From assembly GCA_019359285.1 (NCBI GenBank), contig JAHHHQ010000061.1, positions 1-64,000 on the forward strand: a stretch of 64,000 nucleotides of DNA. The letters are read 5' to 3'. This document shows, in pieces, positions 35,446-45,137 of this stretch. Under the pieces are notes generated by a model, which saw only the letters and a list, made by a program, of their open reading frames with translations, had not been told where the DNA came from and made no database searches. The stretch's first letter is position 1; each line of letters begins with the position of its first letter. The position numbers were made by a program, and so were the translations under genes. Source of the stretch: Nodosilinea sp. WJT8-NPBG4. Its GTDB lineage: Bacteria > Cyanobacteriota > Cyanobacteriia > Phormidesmidales > Phormidesmidaceae.

Positions 35446-35516
35446 GGAACCGCCCAGACCAAAGGCCTGGGCGGGGTGTGGTGTGAGGAGTGAACTGAAA
35501 CAAAGGTTTCAGTACC
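35446..35516 (-). ncRNA. yfr1: Yfr1 small RNA
   Basis: On the minus strand the region shows the three Yfr1 parts in order: a 5' stem-loop (arms 35495-35501 and 35506-35512), an unpaired stretch with the invariant ACTCCTCACAC (35491-35481), and a GC-rich terminator hairpin (35450-35457 with 35467-35474). A TACAAT -10 box (35527-35522) sets the start near 35516, giving about 70 nt. Yfr1 pairs with mRNAs of outer-membrane proteins through the unpaired motif and is essential for stress growth in S. elongatus. It is located beside trxA, as in other cyanobacteria. It is the classical neighbour of guaB too, but guaB is not here. Confidence 0.93.
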
Positions 35517-35521
35517 ATTTT

Positions 35522-35527
35522 ATTGTA
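35522..35527 (-). promoter_or_regulatory. -10 box of Yfr1
   Basis: TACAAT on the minus strand, about seven bases before the inferred Yfr1 start at 35516. No convincing -35 box was found at the usual distance. Confidence 0.6.
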
Positions 35528-36003
35528 CTGTGGACAATTGAAAATCTGCCACCGGTCAAGGACATTCGCAACAATATTATGGTAACCGCATGTTATTTCT
35601 GTCTTCAGAAACTTGTGTAGTAGTTCAAAACCGATTGCTGAGGCATTTTAGGGTGCAACAGACGATCTCGTTGTCATTTAGGAGTGCGTTCTAGCTTCAG
35701 CACCAACCGTCGACACCGGTTTTAGACAACGTTCTGTCACCTAATGTTTCGATCCAACCTGCCCAGCTAACTGATGGCCTTAGTGACTTACTGCTGGCTA
35801 TCGTTTGCTCTGCCTCAACAGTCTAGATATGGCTTCGATTTTGCCGCTGCTCTAGCTTGGACATCTAGGCCATTGTAGACGTCTTCCAACAAATTTTTGG
35901 CTTACTACTGACGTTTTTTGATTGAACGATCGCCTGCCCTTATAGTTAACAGCTACTTGCCAACCCTGGCTCAATCCATAGAACTTTTCTTGCTTCAACG
36001 GAA
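35528..36003. other. Gene-free stretch between Yfr1 and ureC
   Basis: About 475 bases with no credible ORF (a short frame overlaps Yfr1 and is not coding). It is A/T richer than its surroundings. ureC ends at its left edge from the right side, so its 3' end must lie here, but no strong hairpin was recognised. Confidence 0.35.
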
Positions 36004-37713
36004 TTAAAACAAGAAGTATCGCTGGGCCATAGGCAAGACATCGGCCGGTTCACAGGTCAGCAATTCGCCATCGGCCCGCACTTCGTAGGTTTCGACGTTG
36101 ACCTCCATGTGGGGCTGGTAGTCGTTGAGCTTCATGTCGGCCTTGCTGAGGCTGCGGCAGTTAGCCACAGCAGCGGTGGATTTGGCGAGACCAATGTGTT
36201 CAGGGATGCCCAGATCCATTGCAGCTTGGGAAATAAAGCTGAGGGAGGTGGCGGCGATCGCTCCCCCGAAACTCCCAAACATGGGGCGCATATGCACCGG
36301 CTGCGGTGTCGGAATGCTGGCGTTGGCATCACCCATCTGCGCCCAAGCGATCAAGCCGCCCTTGATCACAATCTCAGGCTTCACCCCAAAAAAGGCGGGC
36401 CGCCACAGGCAAATATCGGCCAATTTGCCCGCTTCGATGGAACCTACATAGTTGGCAATACCATGGGTAATGGCGGGGTTGATCGTGTATTTGGCCACGT
36501 AGCGCTTGGCCCGGTGGTTGTCGCTGCGCTCAGAATCCTCGGCTAGTGGCCCGCGCTGTACCTTCATTTTGTGGGCGGTTTGCCAGGTGCGAATCACCAC
36601 TTCTCCCACTCGACCCATGGCCTGGGAGTCGGAGGAGATCATGCTGAAGGCACCCAGGTCGTGGAGGATATCTTCCGCCGCAATGGTTTCGCGGCGAATG
36701 CGCGACTCAGCAAAGGCGATATCTTCGGGAATGCTGGGACTAAGGTGGTGGCACACCATCAGCATGTCGAGGTGTTCGTCAAGAGTGTTGCGGGTGTAAG
36801 GCCGGGTGGGGTTGGTCGATGACGGCAGCACGTTGGCTTCACCGCACACCTTGATGATGTCCGGCGCGTGGCCGCCGCCAGCTCCTTCGGTGTGGTAGGT
36901 GTGAATCACCCGACTTTTGAAGGCGGCGATGGTGTCTTCTACAAAGCCCGCTTCGTTGAGGGTGTCGGAGTGGATGGCAACCTGGACATCGTACTCGTCA
37001 GCTACTCCAAGACAGGTATCGATGGTGGCAGGGGTTGTACCCCAGTCTTCGTGAAGCTTGAGGCCCATAGCACCCGCTTTCACCTGTTCCACCAATCCTT
37101 CCGGCTGAGCACTGTTGCCCTTGCCCAAAAAGCCTAGGTTCATGGGAAAGGCGTCGGCGGCTTGCAGCATGCGCCAAATGTTCCAAGCGCCGGGGGTGCA
37201 GGTGGTGGCGTTGGTGCCGGTGGCTGGGCCAGTGCCGCCGCCGATCATGGTGGTGATGCCAGAGGCGATCGCAGTGTCGATCTGCTGAGGACAGATGAAG
37301 TGAATGTGGCTGTCAATGCCCCCGGCGGTGACGATCATGCCTTCCCCAGCCACTACCTCGGTTCCGGGGCCAATAATGATGTCGACATTGTCTTGAATGT
37401 AGGGGTTGCCCGCCTTACCGATTTTGTCGATTTTGCCGTCTTTAATGCCGATGTCAGCTTTGACAATGCCCCACCAGTCCAAAATTAGGGCGTTGGTGAT
37501 CACCATATCTACCGCGCCCGCGTCGCGCCCGATCGGCGACTGCCCCATGCCGTCGCGAATTACCTTGCCGCCGCCAAATTTCACCTCGTCCCCGTAGGTG
37601 GTGAAGTCTTGCTCAACTTCAATGATGAGCTCGGTGTCGGCTAAGCGAACGCGATCGCCTACCGTCGGGCCAAAGGTTTCGGCATAGGCACGGCGGTCCA
37701 TGCGATAGCTCAT
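36004..37713 (-). CDS. ureC: Urease subunit alpha
   Basis: The 569-residue protein has the urease catalytic motifs: [10 protein letters not shown] (nickel histidines), [12 protein letters not shown] with the lysine that becomes carbamylated, [42 protein letters not shown], and the metal-ligand Asp in [11 protein letters not shown]. It splits urea to ammonia and CO2. GAGGAG precedes the ATG at 37713. ureA, ureB and accessory genes are not adjacent; scattered urease genes occur in many cyanobacteria. Confidence 0.97.
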   Translation of the reverse strand: MSYRMDRRAYAETFGPTVGDRVRLADTELIIEVEQDFTTYGDEVKFGGGKVIRDGMGQSPIGRDAGAVDMVITNALILDWWGIVKADIGIKDGKIDKIGKAGNPYIQDNVDIIIGPGTEVVAGEGMIVTAGGIDSHIHFICPQQIDTAIASGITTMIGGGTGPATGTNATTCTPGAWNIWRMLQAADAFPMNLGFLGKGNSAQPEGLVEQVKAGAMGLKLHEDWGTTPATIDTCLGVADEYDVQVAIHSDTLNEAGFVEDTIAAFKSRVIHTYHTEGAGGGHAPDIIKVCGEANVLPSSTNPTRPYTRNTLDEHLDMLMVCHHLSPSIPEDIAFAESRIRRETIAAEDILHDLGAFSMISSDSQAMGRVGEVVIRTWQTAHKMKVQRGPLAEDSERSDNHRAKRYVAKYTINPAITHGIANYVGSIEAGKLADICLWRPAFFGVKPEIVIKGGLIAWAQMGDANASIPTPQPVHMRPMFGSFGGAIAATSLSFISQAAMDLGIPEHIGLAKSTAAVANCRSLSKADMKLNDYQPHMEVNVETYEVRADGELLTCEPADVLPMAQRYFLF

Positions 37714-37857
37714 GGGGACTCCTCAGTTGGGGCGAATCTAGCTAGAACCACTCTAGAATGCGGGATTTCCCCGGTTTGGTCAATTGGGCTACGGTTGTCA
37801 AACTTGACGAGAAGAATCTCCTACTTGTGAAACAGCGCTCTGCTCAAAGCCAAAAAG

Positions 37858-37887
37858 ATAGCCCGAAGGAAAATTCCCTCGGGCTAT
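37858..37887 (-). terminator. Rho-independent terminator after the group 2 sigma gene
   Basis: Twelve-base arms (37876-37887 and 37858-37869, one G-U pair) around six bases, then CTTTTTG on the minus strand, 47 bases past the stop. Confidence 0.85.
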
Positions 37888-37933
37888 GGGTTCAATGTGA
37901 TCGCGTTGCAACCCCGCAGAAAGCGCAGTTGCT

Positions 37934-38890
37934 CTAGCTGGCTAGGTACTCGCGAATGTCAGACTGGCGCTTGCGCAGCTTGGTCAGGGCTTCCCGCTCA
38001 ATTTGGCGCACTCGCTCACGGCTAATGGAGAGCAGATCACCAATCTTGGCCAAGGTCATGGTTTTGCCGTCGGACAACCCGAAGCGGAGGGAAAGCACCT
38101 CTCGCTGTTGGGGAGTCAGATCGCCCATCAGCCGCTCTAGATCCTGGCGCAGTGAAACCTGGGTAGCGAAGTCTTCTGGCGAAGGGCCGTCATCTTCAAG
38201 CAGTTCACCCAGTTCGGTGTCCTGGTTGTCTCCCACCTTGAGGTCCAGGGAGAGGGGCTGGCGAGACTTTTCCATGTAGTCGCGCACCTGCTTGGCGGTC
38301 AGATCGCACTCGATGGCTAGCTCAGCTACCGTGGCCGCTCGACCGTAGCGCTGAGACAGAGTGCGCTGGGCTTTCTTCAGCTTGTTGAGCTTTTCGGTGA
38401 TGTGAATGGGCAGGCGAATAGTGCGGCTTTTCTCAGCGATGGCGCGAGTGATCGCCTGGCGAATCCACCAGTAGGCGTAGGTAGAGAAACGATAGCCTTT
38501 AGTGGGGTCAAACTTTTCCACCCCGCGCTGCATACCAATGGTGCCTTCCTGAATCAGGTCAAGCAGATCAACGTTGCGCTTGATATATTTCTTGGCCACT
38601 GATACTACGAGGCGCAGGTTGGCTTCTACCATTTTGCGCTTGGCTAGGTTACCGTCGCGCACGATCGCTTTGAGATCAGGTAGGGGCATCTCGACGGCAT
38701 TGGCCCACTGTTCTAGGGTCAACCCATGGCCTGCTGTCTCTTCTAAGTCATGTCGCTTGGCCTCTAGGGCCGACAGCTTTTGCACCTGCTTACCCAACAC
38801 GATTTCTTCTTCATGGGTGAGCAGAGGCACCTTACCAATTTCTTTTAGGTAAGTGCGAACCAGGTCGGTGGAATTTTGCACAGTTCTCAT
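37934..38890 (-). CDS. Group 2 sigma-70 factor (SigB/SigD type)
   Basis: The 318-residue protein has regions 1.2 ([17 protein letters not shown]), 2 ([38 protein letters not shown] and [14 protein letters not shown]), 3 and 4 ([40 protein letters not shown]). It lacks the long region 1.1 extension, so it is not the principal factor, which is at 54615. Group 2 factors replace SigA under light, dark, stress or nitrogen change. The exact class (B, C, D or E) cannot be settled from sequence alone. Confidence 0.9.
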   Translation of the reverse strand: MRTVQNSTDLVRTYLKEIGKVPLLTHEEEIVLGKQVQKLSALEAKRHDLEETAGHGLTLEQWANAVEMPLPDLKAIVRDGNLAKRKMVEANLRLVVSVAKKYIKRNVDLLDLIQEGTIGMQRGVEKFDPTKGYRFSTYAYWWIRQAITRAIAEKSRTIRLPIHITEKLNKLKKAQRTLSQRYGRAATVAELAIECDLTAKQVRDYMEKSRQPLSLDLKVGDNQDTELGELLEDDGPSPEDFATQVSLRQDLERLMGDLTPQQREVLSLRFGLSDGKTMTLAKIGDLLSISRERVRQIEREALTKLRKRQSDIREYLAS

Positions 38891-38986
38891 AGCGGCACAG
38901 TGAGGAGAGAGCGACGGGGAACGGCAGGGCTCAAAGCCCAGGAAAGCAATAGTTGTCTGGCGCAGAGATGACGGAGGGCCCGTGAC

Positions 38987-39118
38987 CTAGCGGCGATCGC
39001 GCACTGGCACCGGAATGGGCTCAGACTCTAGAGCCGCTTCCTCAGCCTGACGCTTGAGAATGAGGCCAGCAGCGACGGCAGCAATACCAACTTCTAAAAG
39101 GGGTCCAACAAAGCTCAT
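38987..39118 (-). CDS. Putative 43-residue single-helix protein behind an HLR1-like site
   Basis: An ATG at 39118 opens a 43-codon frame starting MSFVGPLLEVGIAAVAAGLI, one membrane helix, followed by a charged tail rich in E, P and R. I do not recognise the family. No Shine-Dalgarno is visible. An HLR1-like repeat pair lies 22 bases upstream, the type of site used by RpaB at photosynthesis and high-light genes, which raises the chance that it is real. Confidence 0.45.
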   Translation of the reverse strand: MSFVGPLLEVGIAAVAAGLILKRQAEEAALESEPIPVPVRDRR

Positions 39119-39140
39119 AGGTAAAAGGTTATTAATGGAA

Positions 39141-39158
39141 TATGTAAACAACTGTAAC
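39141..39158 (-). promoter_or_regulatory. HLR1-like repeats upstream of the 43-residue ORF
   Basis: On the minus strand GTTACAGT (39158-39151) and TTTACATA (39148-39141) are separated by two bases. The second fits the RpaB half-site consensus exactly; the first differs at one position (G instead of T/A). Binding is inferred. Confidence 0.55.
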
Positions 39159-39370
39159 ATTTATGAAGGAAGTCGTGAATGGTCATTAATACTCAGCCCG
39201 CCTTGATCCCGCAGGCTTTCACCCTTTAGATTAAAGCGATTGACTAGGGTGTATTGCATTCCAGAAGACATATTTCTGAGGTAGCCACAGGGGAAATTCT
39301 TAAAATCTAAAAAGAATGTTAATAAAACTCTGAGAAGCTACTCAAAGGTTTACAGAATCTGGGGCTGGTT

Positions 39371-42300
39371 CTAAGCAGACAGAGAAAGCTGCGATCCTTG
39401 GGGGGTCTTCGTCACATCGATGCGGGTTTGAAAGGCCGCTCGAAAGTGGGGAATGTGGGTAACGGTAAGAATGCAGGCAAAGTCGGCAGCGATCGCGTTG
39501 ATGGCCGCAATTAGGCGATCGCACCCCTGCTGATCCTGGGTGCCAAAGCCCTCATCGATGATCAGCAGCTGGAGCGCCCGCCCCGATCGCTGGGCTAGCA
39601 GCCGGGCCAGGGCTAGCCGGAGGGCAAAGTTAACCCGAAACGCCTCCCCACCCGAGTAGGTTTCGTAGGGGCGGGTGCCCCGGGAGTCGGCAATTAAAAT
39701 ATCCAGCGTGTCGATCACCCCTTGGCCCCGCTTGGTGGCCCGCTGGGTGGCGAACTGCACGTGGAGCTGGTGAGCACTGAGGCGGCCCAGCAGGTTGTTG
39801 GTTTCGGCCTCTAGCTGGGGCAGCAGGTTTTCGATCATCAGCGCCTGAATGCCGTTGTGACCAAAGGCTTGGGCCAGTTCTTGGTAGACCCGGTGGCGCT
39901 GACGTACGGCGGCCAGTTCTTGCTGCTTTTGGGCTAGCCCCTGGTGCAGATCATCGAGGTGCTGGCGGGCCTGACCAAGGGCACCTAGCTGAGCCAGCAG
40001 GGCATCGCGCTGGTGCTGACGGGCGGCAATTGCCCGCTCTAGCTGTTCTAGAGCATCCGCATCGTAGGCTAGGGCCTGGTGCTGTTCCTCTAGGGCGGCG
40101 ATCGCAGCGCTCAACTGCTCTAGCTCCTGGCGCTGCTGCCGCTCCTGGGCTTGAAGTCCCTCGATCTGAATCTGTCGCTGGGGCTGCTGCTGGCGGGCTA
40201 CTTCTAGCTCTTGGTGGCGCTGCCGCCAGATTTGGGCTGCTAGCAGGGCCTGGCGCACCTGCTGATGATGGTCAATGCGGTAACTGAGCTGCTCAAGGGC
40301 GGCTTGGGCCGCCGCTAAGGCCTGGCCCTGGGTGCCAACCTGGAGCTGGGTCAGGTCAGTCTCAAGGGTAGTTTGGTCGGCCTCAAGCTGCTGCTGCCGC
40401 CGCTCGAGTTGCTGCCGTCGGCGTCGTGCCTGAGCCAGCTCGTGGTGCTTAATCTCAGCCCAGCGCAGCCGATTGACCTGTCCCCGGGTCAGGGCATGGT
40501 CGCGATCGTCGTAGGCTAGCTGAGCCAGGGTGTTATTGATCTGGTGCAGCTCCGTGCGCAGGTCGAGGGCGTACTGGTTCTCGGTTAGGGACTGCTCCAG
40601 GCGCTGCTGCTCGGCCTCTAGGGCTTGAAGCCGCTCGTGGACGGTGGCTTGGGAGGCCATCTCCGCTGTGAGCTGGCCCTGCTTTTGGAGTACTGGGGCG
40701 TAGGCCTCCAATTCGGCTTCGACCGCTCGGTACTCCTGCCGCAGTACCTGAATTTCGCGCTCTGAAACAGCCAGCTGGTCGCGAATTACCCAAATCTCTT
40801 CTTGCAGTTCTTGCTGCTGCTGGCGATGGCGACCTTCAACCAGGGCTCGGTGACGGGGCTTGAGGGCGCGATCGCACAGCGGGCAGACGGCCTCCGGTTG
40901 AGCTAGCATGCCTAACTTTTGGCCGATTTGAGCAATTTGGGTTTCGCAGGCGCGCTGATTAGACTGGAGCACCTCCATAAAGCTGCGGCGCTCTAGCCCC
41001 TTCTCGCGCACCTGCTCCTGGTAGGCTCGGCGCTGCTCCAAATAGCTCAGGGTTTTCGACACCTCCTGGGCGGTCGCTACTAGCTGGGGCGGATTCACCT
41101 GATCTTGTTGGAGCTGCTGGGCGGCGGCGGCGAGTTCTTCTAGCCGAGTTTGAAGCCGGGTTTGGGCCTGCTGTAACCCGCTCTCTAGCTGTCGGCGTCG
41201 CTGCTGCAAGGGTTCAGCCTGAAGCTGAAGCGCATCTAAATGTTTGAGGCGGGCTTTGGCGGTGAGAAACTGCTGGCGGGCCGCATCAACGGCTTCGCTT
41301 TGCATCAGAGCTGCGTCTAAATCGGCAATCTGGGCCTGCAATGCCGCCAGCTGTAGCTGGGTTTGACCCAAGCGTGTGCGGGCCTCGGCCGACTGGGCTT
41401 GCCACTCAGCATCTAAGCTCTGTCGCTGCGCCTCTAGCGCCTGGTAGCGTTGAAAGCGCTGGTTAAGCTGGGCATCTTCCGACTCTAAAGCCGCCAGTTC
41501 AGCTAAGCCGGTCTCAATTTCGGCGGCTTGGGCCAAACGCCGGTCATGCTGGTGCTGCTCGCGGGTCAGTGCCGCCAGGGACGTTTCGGTTTGGTGCAAA
41601 AGAGCTGTCAGGTGCTGCCGCTGCTGTCGCTGCATCTGAAGCTGCTGATCGTAGGCGTAGTGGGTTTGCTCAAGGGTGCGAAGCTGTTGCTGCTGCTGGC
41701 GATCGCGCTCCTGAGCCTGATCGATCTCGTGCAGCGACCGCTGAAGTTGGGCCTGGCGCTGTAGCGTCGGTTCGTAGTCAGCTAGGGCAGCGGTGAGTTC
41801 ATCCAGCTGGGTCTGACGCAGGGCGGCCTCAGCCTTGGCCTGGCGCGCCTGCTCTTTCGCGCCCTCAGCTAAGTGGTCGTACTGGTGCAGCTTGAGCAAA
41901 TCGGCCAGAATTTGTTTGCGTTCGCCGGGCCGCTTCAGCATAAATTCGTCCGCCCCGCCCTGGCGCAGATAGGCAGAGTTAATAAAGGTGTCGTAGTCGA
42001 GCCTGAGATGGCGGCAGATCAGCAGTTGAGTGGCCCGCACCCCGCGCTGGGTCAGCACCCGCCAGCCCTCCTCAGTGTGCACCTGAAACTCTAGACTGGT
42101 GCCCTGGCTGCGGTGACGGCTGCGCATCACCCGGTAGGTGTGGTCACCCTGGTGAAACTGAAACGTCACCTGGGCCTCCATCTCGCCCTGGTGAATGATG
42201 TCGTCATCGGCCGCTACTCGGCTCTGGCCCCAGAGGGCCCAGGCGATCGCCTCTAGCAGCGACGACTTGCCCGCGCCGTTGGGCCCTGCCACGCAAACCA

Positions 42301-42376
42301 CGTGCAGCCCGTTGAAGTCTAGGCTGGCATTGCGATAGCTGAGAAAATTCTTGAGGGCAATGTGCTTGGGAATCAT
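39371..42376 (-). CDS. sbcC: SbcC/Rad50-like DNA repair ATPase
   Basis: The 1001-residue SMC-like protein has Walker A GPNGAGKSS near residue 32, long coiled coils rich in Q, L and E, a zinc-hook CPLC (about residue 498), the signature YSGGEAFRVNFALRLALARLLA and Walker B LLIIDEGFGTQD. With the nuclease SbcD it processes DNA ends and hairpins. sbcD is not adjacent. The very Q/A-rich coiled coil gives spurious ORFs on the other strand. Confidence 0.95.
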   Translation of the reverse strand: MIPKHIALKNFLSYRNASLDFNGLHVVCVAGPNGAGKSSLLEAIAWALWGQSRVAADDDIIHQGEMEAQVTFQFHQGDHTYRVMRSRHRSQGTSLEFQVHTEEGWRVLTQRGVRATQLLICRHLRLDYDTFINSAYLRQGGADEFMLKRPGERKQILADLLKLHQYDHLAEGAKEQARQAKAEAALRQTQLDELTAALADYEPTLQRQAQLQRSLHEIDQAQERDRQQQQQLRTLEQTHYAYDQQLQMQRQQRQHLTALLHQTETSLAALTREQHQHDRRLAQAAEIETGLAELAALESEDAQLNQRFQRYQALEAQRQSLDAEWQAQSAEARTRLGQTQLQLAALQAQIADLDAALMQSEAVDAARQQFLTAKARLKHLDALQLQAEPLQQRRRQLESGLQQAQTRLQTRLEELAAAAQQLQQDQVNPPQLVATAQEVSKTLSYLEQRRAYQEQVREKGLERRSFMEVLQSNQRACETQIAQIGQKLGMLAQPEAVCPLCDRALKPRHRALVEGRHRQQQQELQEEIWVIRDQLAVSEREIQVLRQEYRAVEAELEAYAPVLQKQGQLTAEMASQATVHERLQALEAEQQRLEQSLTENQYALDLRTELHQINNTLAQLAYDDRDHALTRGQVNRLRWAEIKHHELAQARRRRQQLERRQQQLEADQTTLETDLTQLQVGTQGQALAAAQAALEQLSYRIDHHQQVRQALLAAQIWRQRHQELEVARQQQPQRQIQIEGLQAQERQQRQELEQLSAAIAALEEQHQALAYDADALEQLERAIAARQHQRDALLAQLGALGQARQHLDDLHQGLAQKQQELAAVRQRHRVYQELAQAFGHNGIQALMIENLLPQLEAETNNLLGRLSAHQLHVQFATQRATKRGQGVIDTLDILIADSRGTRPYETYSGGEAFRVNFALRLALARLLAQRSGRALQLLIIDEGFGTQDQQGCDRLIAAINAIAADFACILTVTHIPHFRAAFQTRIDVTKTPQGSQLSLSA

Positions 42377-42461
42377 GGGTACATTAGCACCATCATTCTC
42401 AGCCTACAGTACAAGAGAACCTCGAGTACACCCGTATGTTTAAAAGCCCCTAGTTTACAAA

Positions 42462-42501
42462 CAAAAGCAGCTGGTATGAGCACTCATACCAGCTGCTTTT
42501 G
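42462..42501. terminator. Perfect palindromic terminator between tRNA-Ser and sbcC
   Basis: Nineteen-base perfect arms (42462-42480 and 42483-42501) around two bases, bordered by AAAA and TTTT. It is 14 bases after the 3' end of tRNA-Ser on the minus strand and would end that transcript. Confidence 0.85.
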
Positions 42502-42514
42502 TAGACTCAAAATA

Positions 42515-42604
42515 CGGAAGCGGTGGGATTTGAACCCACGAGGGAAGGTTTACTCCCCTACCTCCTTAGCAGGGAGGCGCTTTCGACCACTCAGCCACGC
42601 TTCC
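42515..42604 (-). tRNA. trnS: tRNA-Ser (anticodon GCU)
   Basis: A 90-base class II tRNA. Acceptor GGAAGCG (42604-42598) pairs with CGCTTCC (42522-42516), the anticodon loop is CTGCTAA with anticodon GCT (42570-42568), the long variable arm contains a stem typical of serine tRNA, and the T arm has GGTTCAAATCC. It reads AGC and AGU codons. CCA is not encoded. Confidence 0.97.
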
Positions 42605-42695
42605 AAGAAGTAGTTCTTCGTTAGTTTAGCAGACACTCGGCAGAGACTTAAAGTAACCCCAGGACTTTTTATGACATTGTGCCCTACCGTCCTGC

Positions 42696-43229
42696 TTAAG
42701 CGCTGCGGCTGGGCTGCATTTGGGGCCACAGATATACCAATCCTGATGCCAGGGTCAGCGCCACCGCTGCCCAAAAGCAAATCTGTGCTGGCCCATCCCA
42801 CACCGCCGGTAGCGGGGCCAGGAGCAGGGCGATCGCCACAATCTGCACCACGGTTTTGGCCTTGCCCCACAGGTTTGCCCCCGGCACCGCGCCCCCCTGC
42901 ATGGCCGGATTGACCCGCCAGCCAGAAATAGTAATCTCCCGCGCCACGATTAAAAACACGCCCCAGCCGGGTACCTGGCCTAGCCCCACCAGCATCAGCA
43001 AGGGAGCCAGCACCAGCAGCTTATCCACCAGGGGGTCTAAAAATTTGCCCAGCTCAGTCACCTGGTTGAGCCTGCGGGCTAGGTAGCCATCGAGCCAGTC
43101 AGTGCTTGCCGCCACCACAAAAATGCCCGCCGCCCACCACCGCTGGACGGCCGTTGGCGACTGAAGGAGGAGCAGCAGTAGGGGCACGCCAAGCAGCCGG
43201 GTGACGGTGATCCAGGTAGGAAGGTTCAT
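42696..43229 (-). CDS. pgsA: CDP-diacylglycerol-glycerol-3-phosphate 3-phosphatidyltransferase
   Basis: The 177-residue membrane protein (ATG 43229; open to 43256) has the CDP-alcohol phosphotransferase motif DWLDGYLARRLNQVTELGKF followed by LDPLVDK, with all aspartates. The N terminus LPTWITVTRLLGVPLL matches PgsA. It makes phosphatidylglycerolphosphate, the first committed step to phosphatidylglycerol, which photosystems require. Confidence 0.94.
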   Translation of the reverse strand: MNLPTWITVTRLLGVPLLLLLLQSPTAVQRWWAAGIFVVAASTDWLDGYLARRLNQVTELGKFLDPLVDKLLVLAPLLMLVGLGQVPGWGVFLIVAREITISGWRVNPAMQGGAVPGANLWGKAKTVVQIVAIALLLAPLPAVWDGPAQICFWAAVALTLASGLVYLWPQMQPSRSA

Positions 43230-43371
43230 AGATTTTTGAAGGCTTAGATTTGGCATGAACGGGGCAGCGCCTAGCGTCTCTACATCAAAGTTCTTTTTGG
43301 GCTAAAGTTTCTCTCCTCCTAAAGAGAGGTATTCAGCGTGAGGGAGCGCTGAAACGGCCTAGGCAACGCTA

Positions 43372-44124
43372 TCACTTGACCTTGCCAAAGCGGCGATCGC
43401 GCTGCTGGTAGGCATAGATCGCCCGGTGAAATTCTGAGGTGTCGAAGTCGGGCCACAGAGTGTCGGTCACATAGATCTCGGCGTAGGCCAGCTGCCACAG
43501 CAGAAAGTTACTAATGCGCATTTCGCCGCTGGTGCGAATCAGCAGGTCGGGGTCGTTAATCTCAGCGGTGTAGAGGTGGCGGCTAAACAGCTCCTCGCTG
43601 ATATCGCTGGGGTTCAGCTCGCCCCGCTGCACCTGCTCGGCGATCGAGCGGCAGGCCTGCACAATCTCCTGCCGACCGCCGTAGTTGGTGGCTACCGTAA
43701 AATCGATGCCGTGGTTGCCCTGGGTCTGGGTCACCGCCTGATGAATCTCGCCCTGGAGCGATCGGGGCAGGGCTGCCAAGTTGCCCACAAAGCGAATGCG
43801 GACGTTCTCTTCCATCATCTCCAGCAATTCCTGGCGCAGCACCCGTTCAAACAGCGCCATCAAAAAATCTACCTCTTCAACCGGGCGACCCCAGTTTTCA
43901 GTCGAAAAGGCGTAGGCTGTCAGCGCCCCAATCCCCCAATCGCGGCAGCAGCGCAGCAGAGTTTTGAGGGTGTCTACTCCCCGGCGATGGCCCATGATGC
44001 GTGGCAACCCCCGGCGTTTGGCCCAGCGCCCGTTGCCATCCATAATGACCGCCACGTGCTGGGGTAGGCGATCGGGCTTGAGGTCGGCGGGCAGGGCGTA
44101 GCGAACAACAGGCTTGGTGGTCAT
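43372..44124 (-). CDS. uppS: Isoprenyl transferase (undecaprenyl diphosphate synthase type)
   Basis: The 250-residue cis-prenyltransferase has [20 protein letters not shown] with the catalytic Asp (about 28), [24 protein letters not shown] and the C-terminal [19 protein letters not shown]. It builds the C55 carrier for peptidoglycan and polysaccharides. Its ATG overlaps the cdaA stop as ATGA (44121-44124), so translation is coupled. Confidence 0.95.
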   Translation of the reverse strand: MTTKPVVRYALPADLKPDRLPQHVAVIMDGNGRWAKRRGLPRIMGHRRGVDTLKTLLRCCRDWGIGALTAYAFSTENWGRPVEEVDFLMALFERVLRQELLEMMEENVRIRFVGNLAALPRSLQGEIHQAVTQTQGNHGIDFTVATNYGGRQEIVQACRSIAEQVQRGELNPSDISEELFSRHLYTAEINDPDLLIRTSGEMRISNFLLWQLAYAEIYVTDTLWPDFDTSEFHRAIYAYQQRDRRFGKVK

Positions 44125-45041
44125 TTTTTCTCTCGGGGAGACGATGAGGGGAGACGAAACAAGCGCAGTACGAAGTTAACTCCAAGGCTGCCCAGCCGCC
44201 GACCAAGGCTTCTGAGCTGGGGTGCCACCGCCTCGCGATCTACCGATTTAGAAAACTTAGACCGCAGAATACTGCGCAGGCGGCTGCTGGTTAGAGGCCG
44301 ATCTAGAATACCGCCTTCCGCTAGCGAAATAGAGCCCGTTTCTTCTGATACCACAACACAGATGCAATGCTCTACTCGTTCGGTAATTCCCATCGCCGCT
44401 CGGTGGCGAGTGCCGAGCTGGCGCGAGGCCACCCGCTCCGAAATTGGCAAGATTACCCCCGCCGCCGCAATGCGCGAACCTCGCACCAGCATGGCCCCAT
44501 CGTGCAGCAGGGTGTTGGTTTGAAAAATGGTTTGAATCAGTTCCCGCGACACTTCCGCATTGATGCGCACCCCCGGCACCGTAAAGTCTCGTTCGTCAAT
44601 TAGCTTGTCGATTTCGAGAATTAACAGTGCCCCGGTGCGGTTTTGGGACAGTTCCTTGACGGCGTCAACAATTTCATCGATCACGTTGTCGGGCTGAGGC
44701 ATGGCCTCACGAGATGGGCTGAGCAGTTCCCATACCCGCCCCTGGCCCAGCAGCTCCAGCAGTCGCCGAAACTCCCCCTGGAGCATAAAGGCCATGGCCA
44801 CCGCTGAGCCAATCACCAGTTTGTCGAGCACAAAGCCGAGCAGGGCTAGACCCAGAAACTTGCTCAGGGCCGCTGCCAGCATCAAAAAAATCAGCCCTCG
44901 CACCATCCACAGGGTGCGCTTTTCGCCAATGATGACGAGCACCACGTAGCTCAGTAGCAGCACCAGCGCAATGTCGAGCGTCTGGAGCACGAACCTAACC
45001 TGGTCAAGGTTTGTTAGCCATTGCTCCCAGAGATAGTTCAT
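44121..45041 (-). CDS. cdaA: Diadenylate cyclase (CdaA/DacA type)
   Basis: The 306-residue protein has three N-terminal membrane helices (about 20-95) and a DAC domain with [11 protein letters not shown] and the [13 protein letters not shown] motif, both essential for c-di-AMP synthesis. c-di-AMP controls potassium and osmotic balance and, in cyanobacteria, night survival. It overlaps uppS by four bases, and lysA lies 96 bases upstream on the same strand. A Ser/Lys-rich tail follows the domain. Confidence 0.94.
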   Translation of the reverse strand: MNYLWEQWLTNLDQVRFVLQTLDIALVLLLSYVVLVIIGEKRTLWMVRGLIFLMLAAALSKFLGLALLGFVLDKLVIGSAVAMAFMLQGEFRRLLELLGQGRVWELLSPSREAMPQPDNVIDEIVDAVKELSQNRTGALLILEIDKLIDERDFTVPGVRINAEVSRELIQTIFQTNTLLHDGAMLVRGSRIAAAGVILPISERVASRQLGTRHRAAMGITERVEHCICVVVSEETGSISLAEGGILDRPLTSSRLRSILRSKFSKSVDREAVAPQLRSLGRRLGSLGVNFVLRLFRLPSSSPREKK

Positions 45042-45137
45042 GCAGCGTTCAAGGATGGTGTCTGAGCAGCTGGCTGATGGGTTGGCCCGGACAGCCCCCT
45101 GGCAAAACCCTGCCCAAGACTAGCAACGGTGAGCTGA

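Noticed and set aside
35381-35620. 79-codon plus-strand ORF between trxA and ureC
   Set aside because: It runs antisense through Yfr1 and has no coding character.
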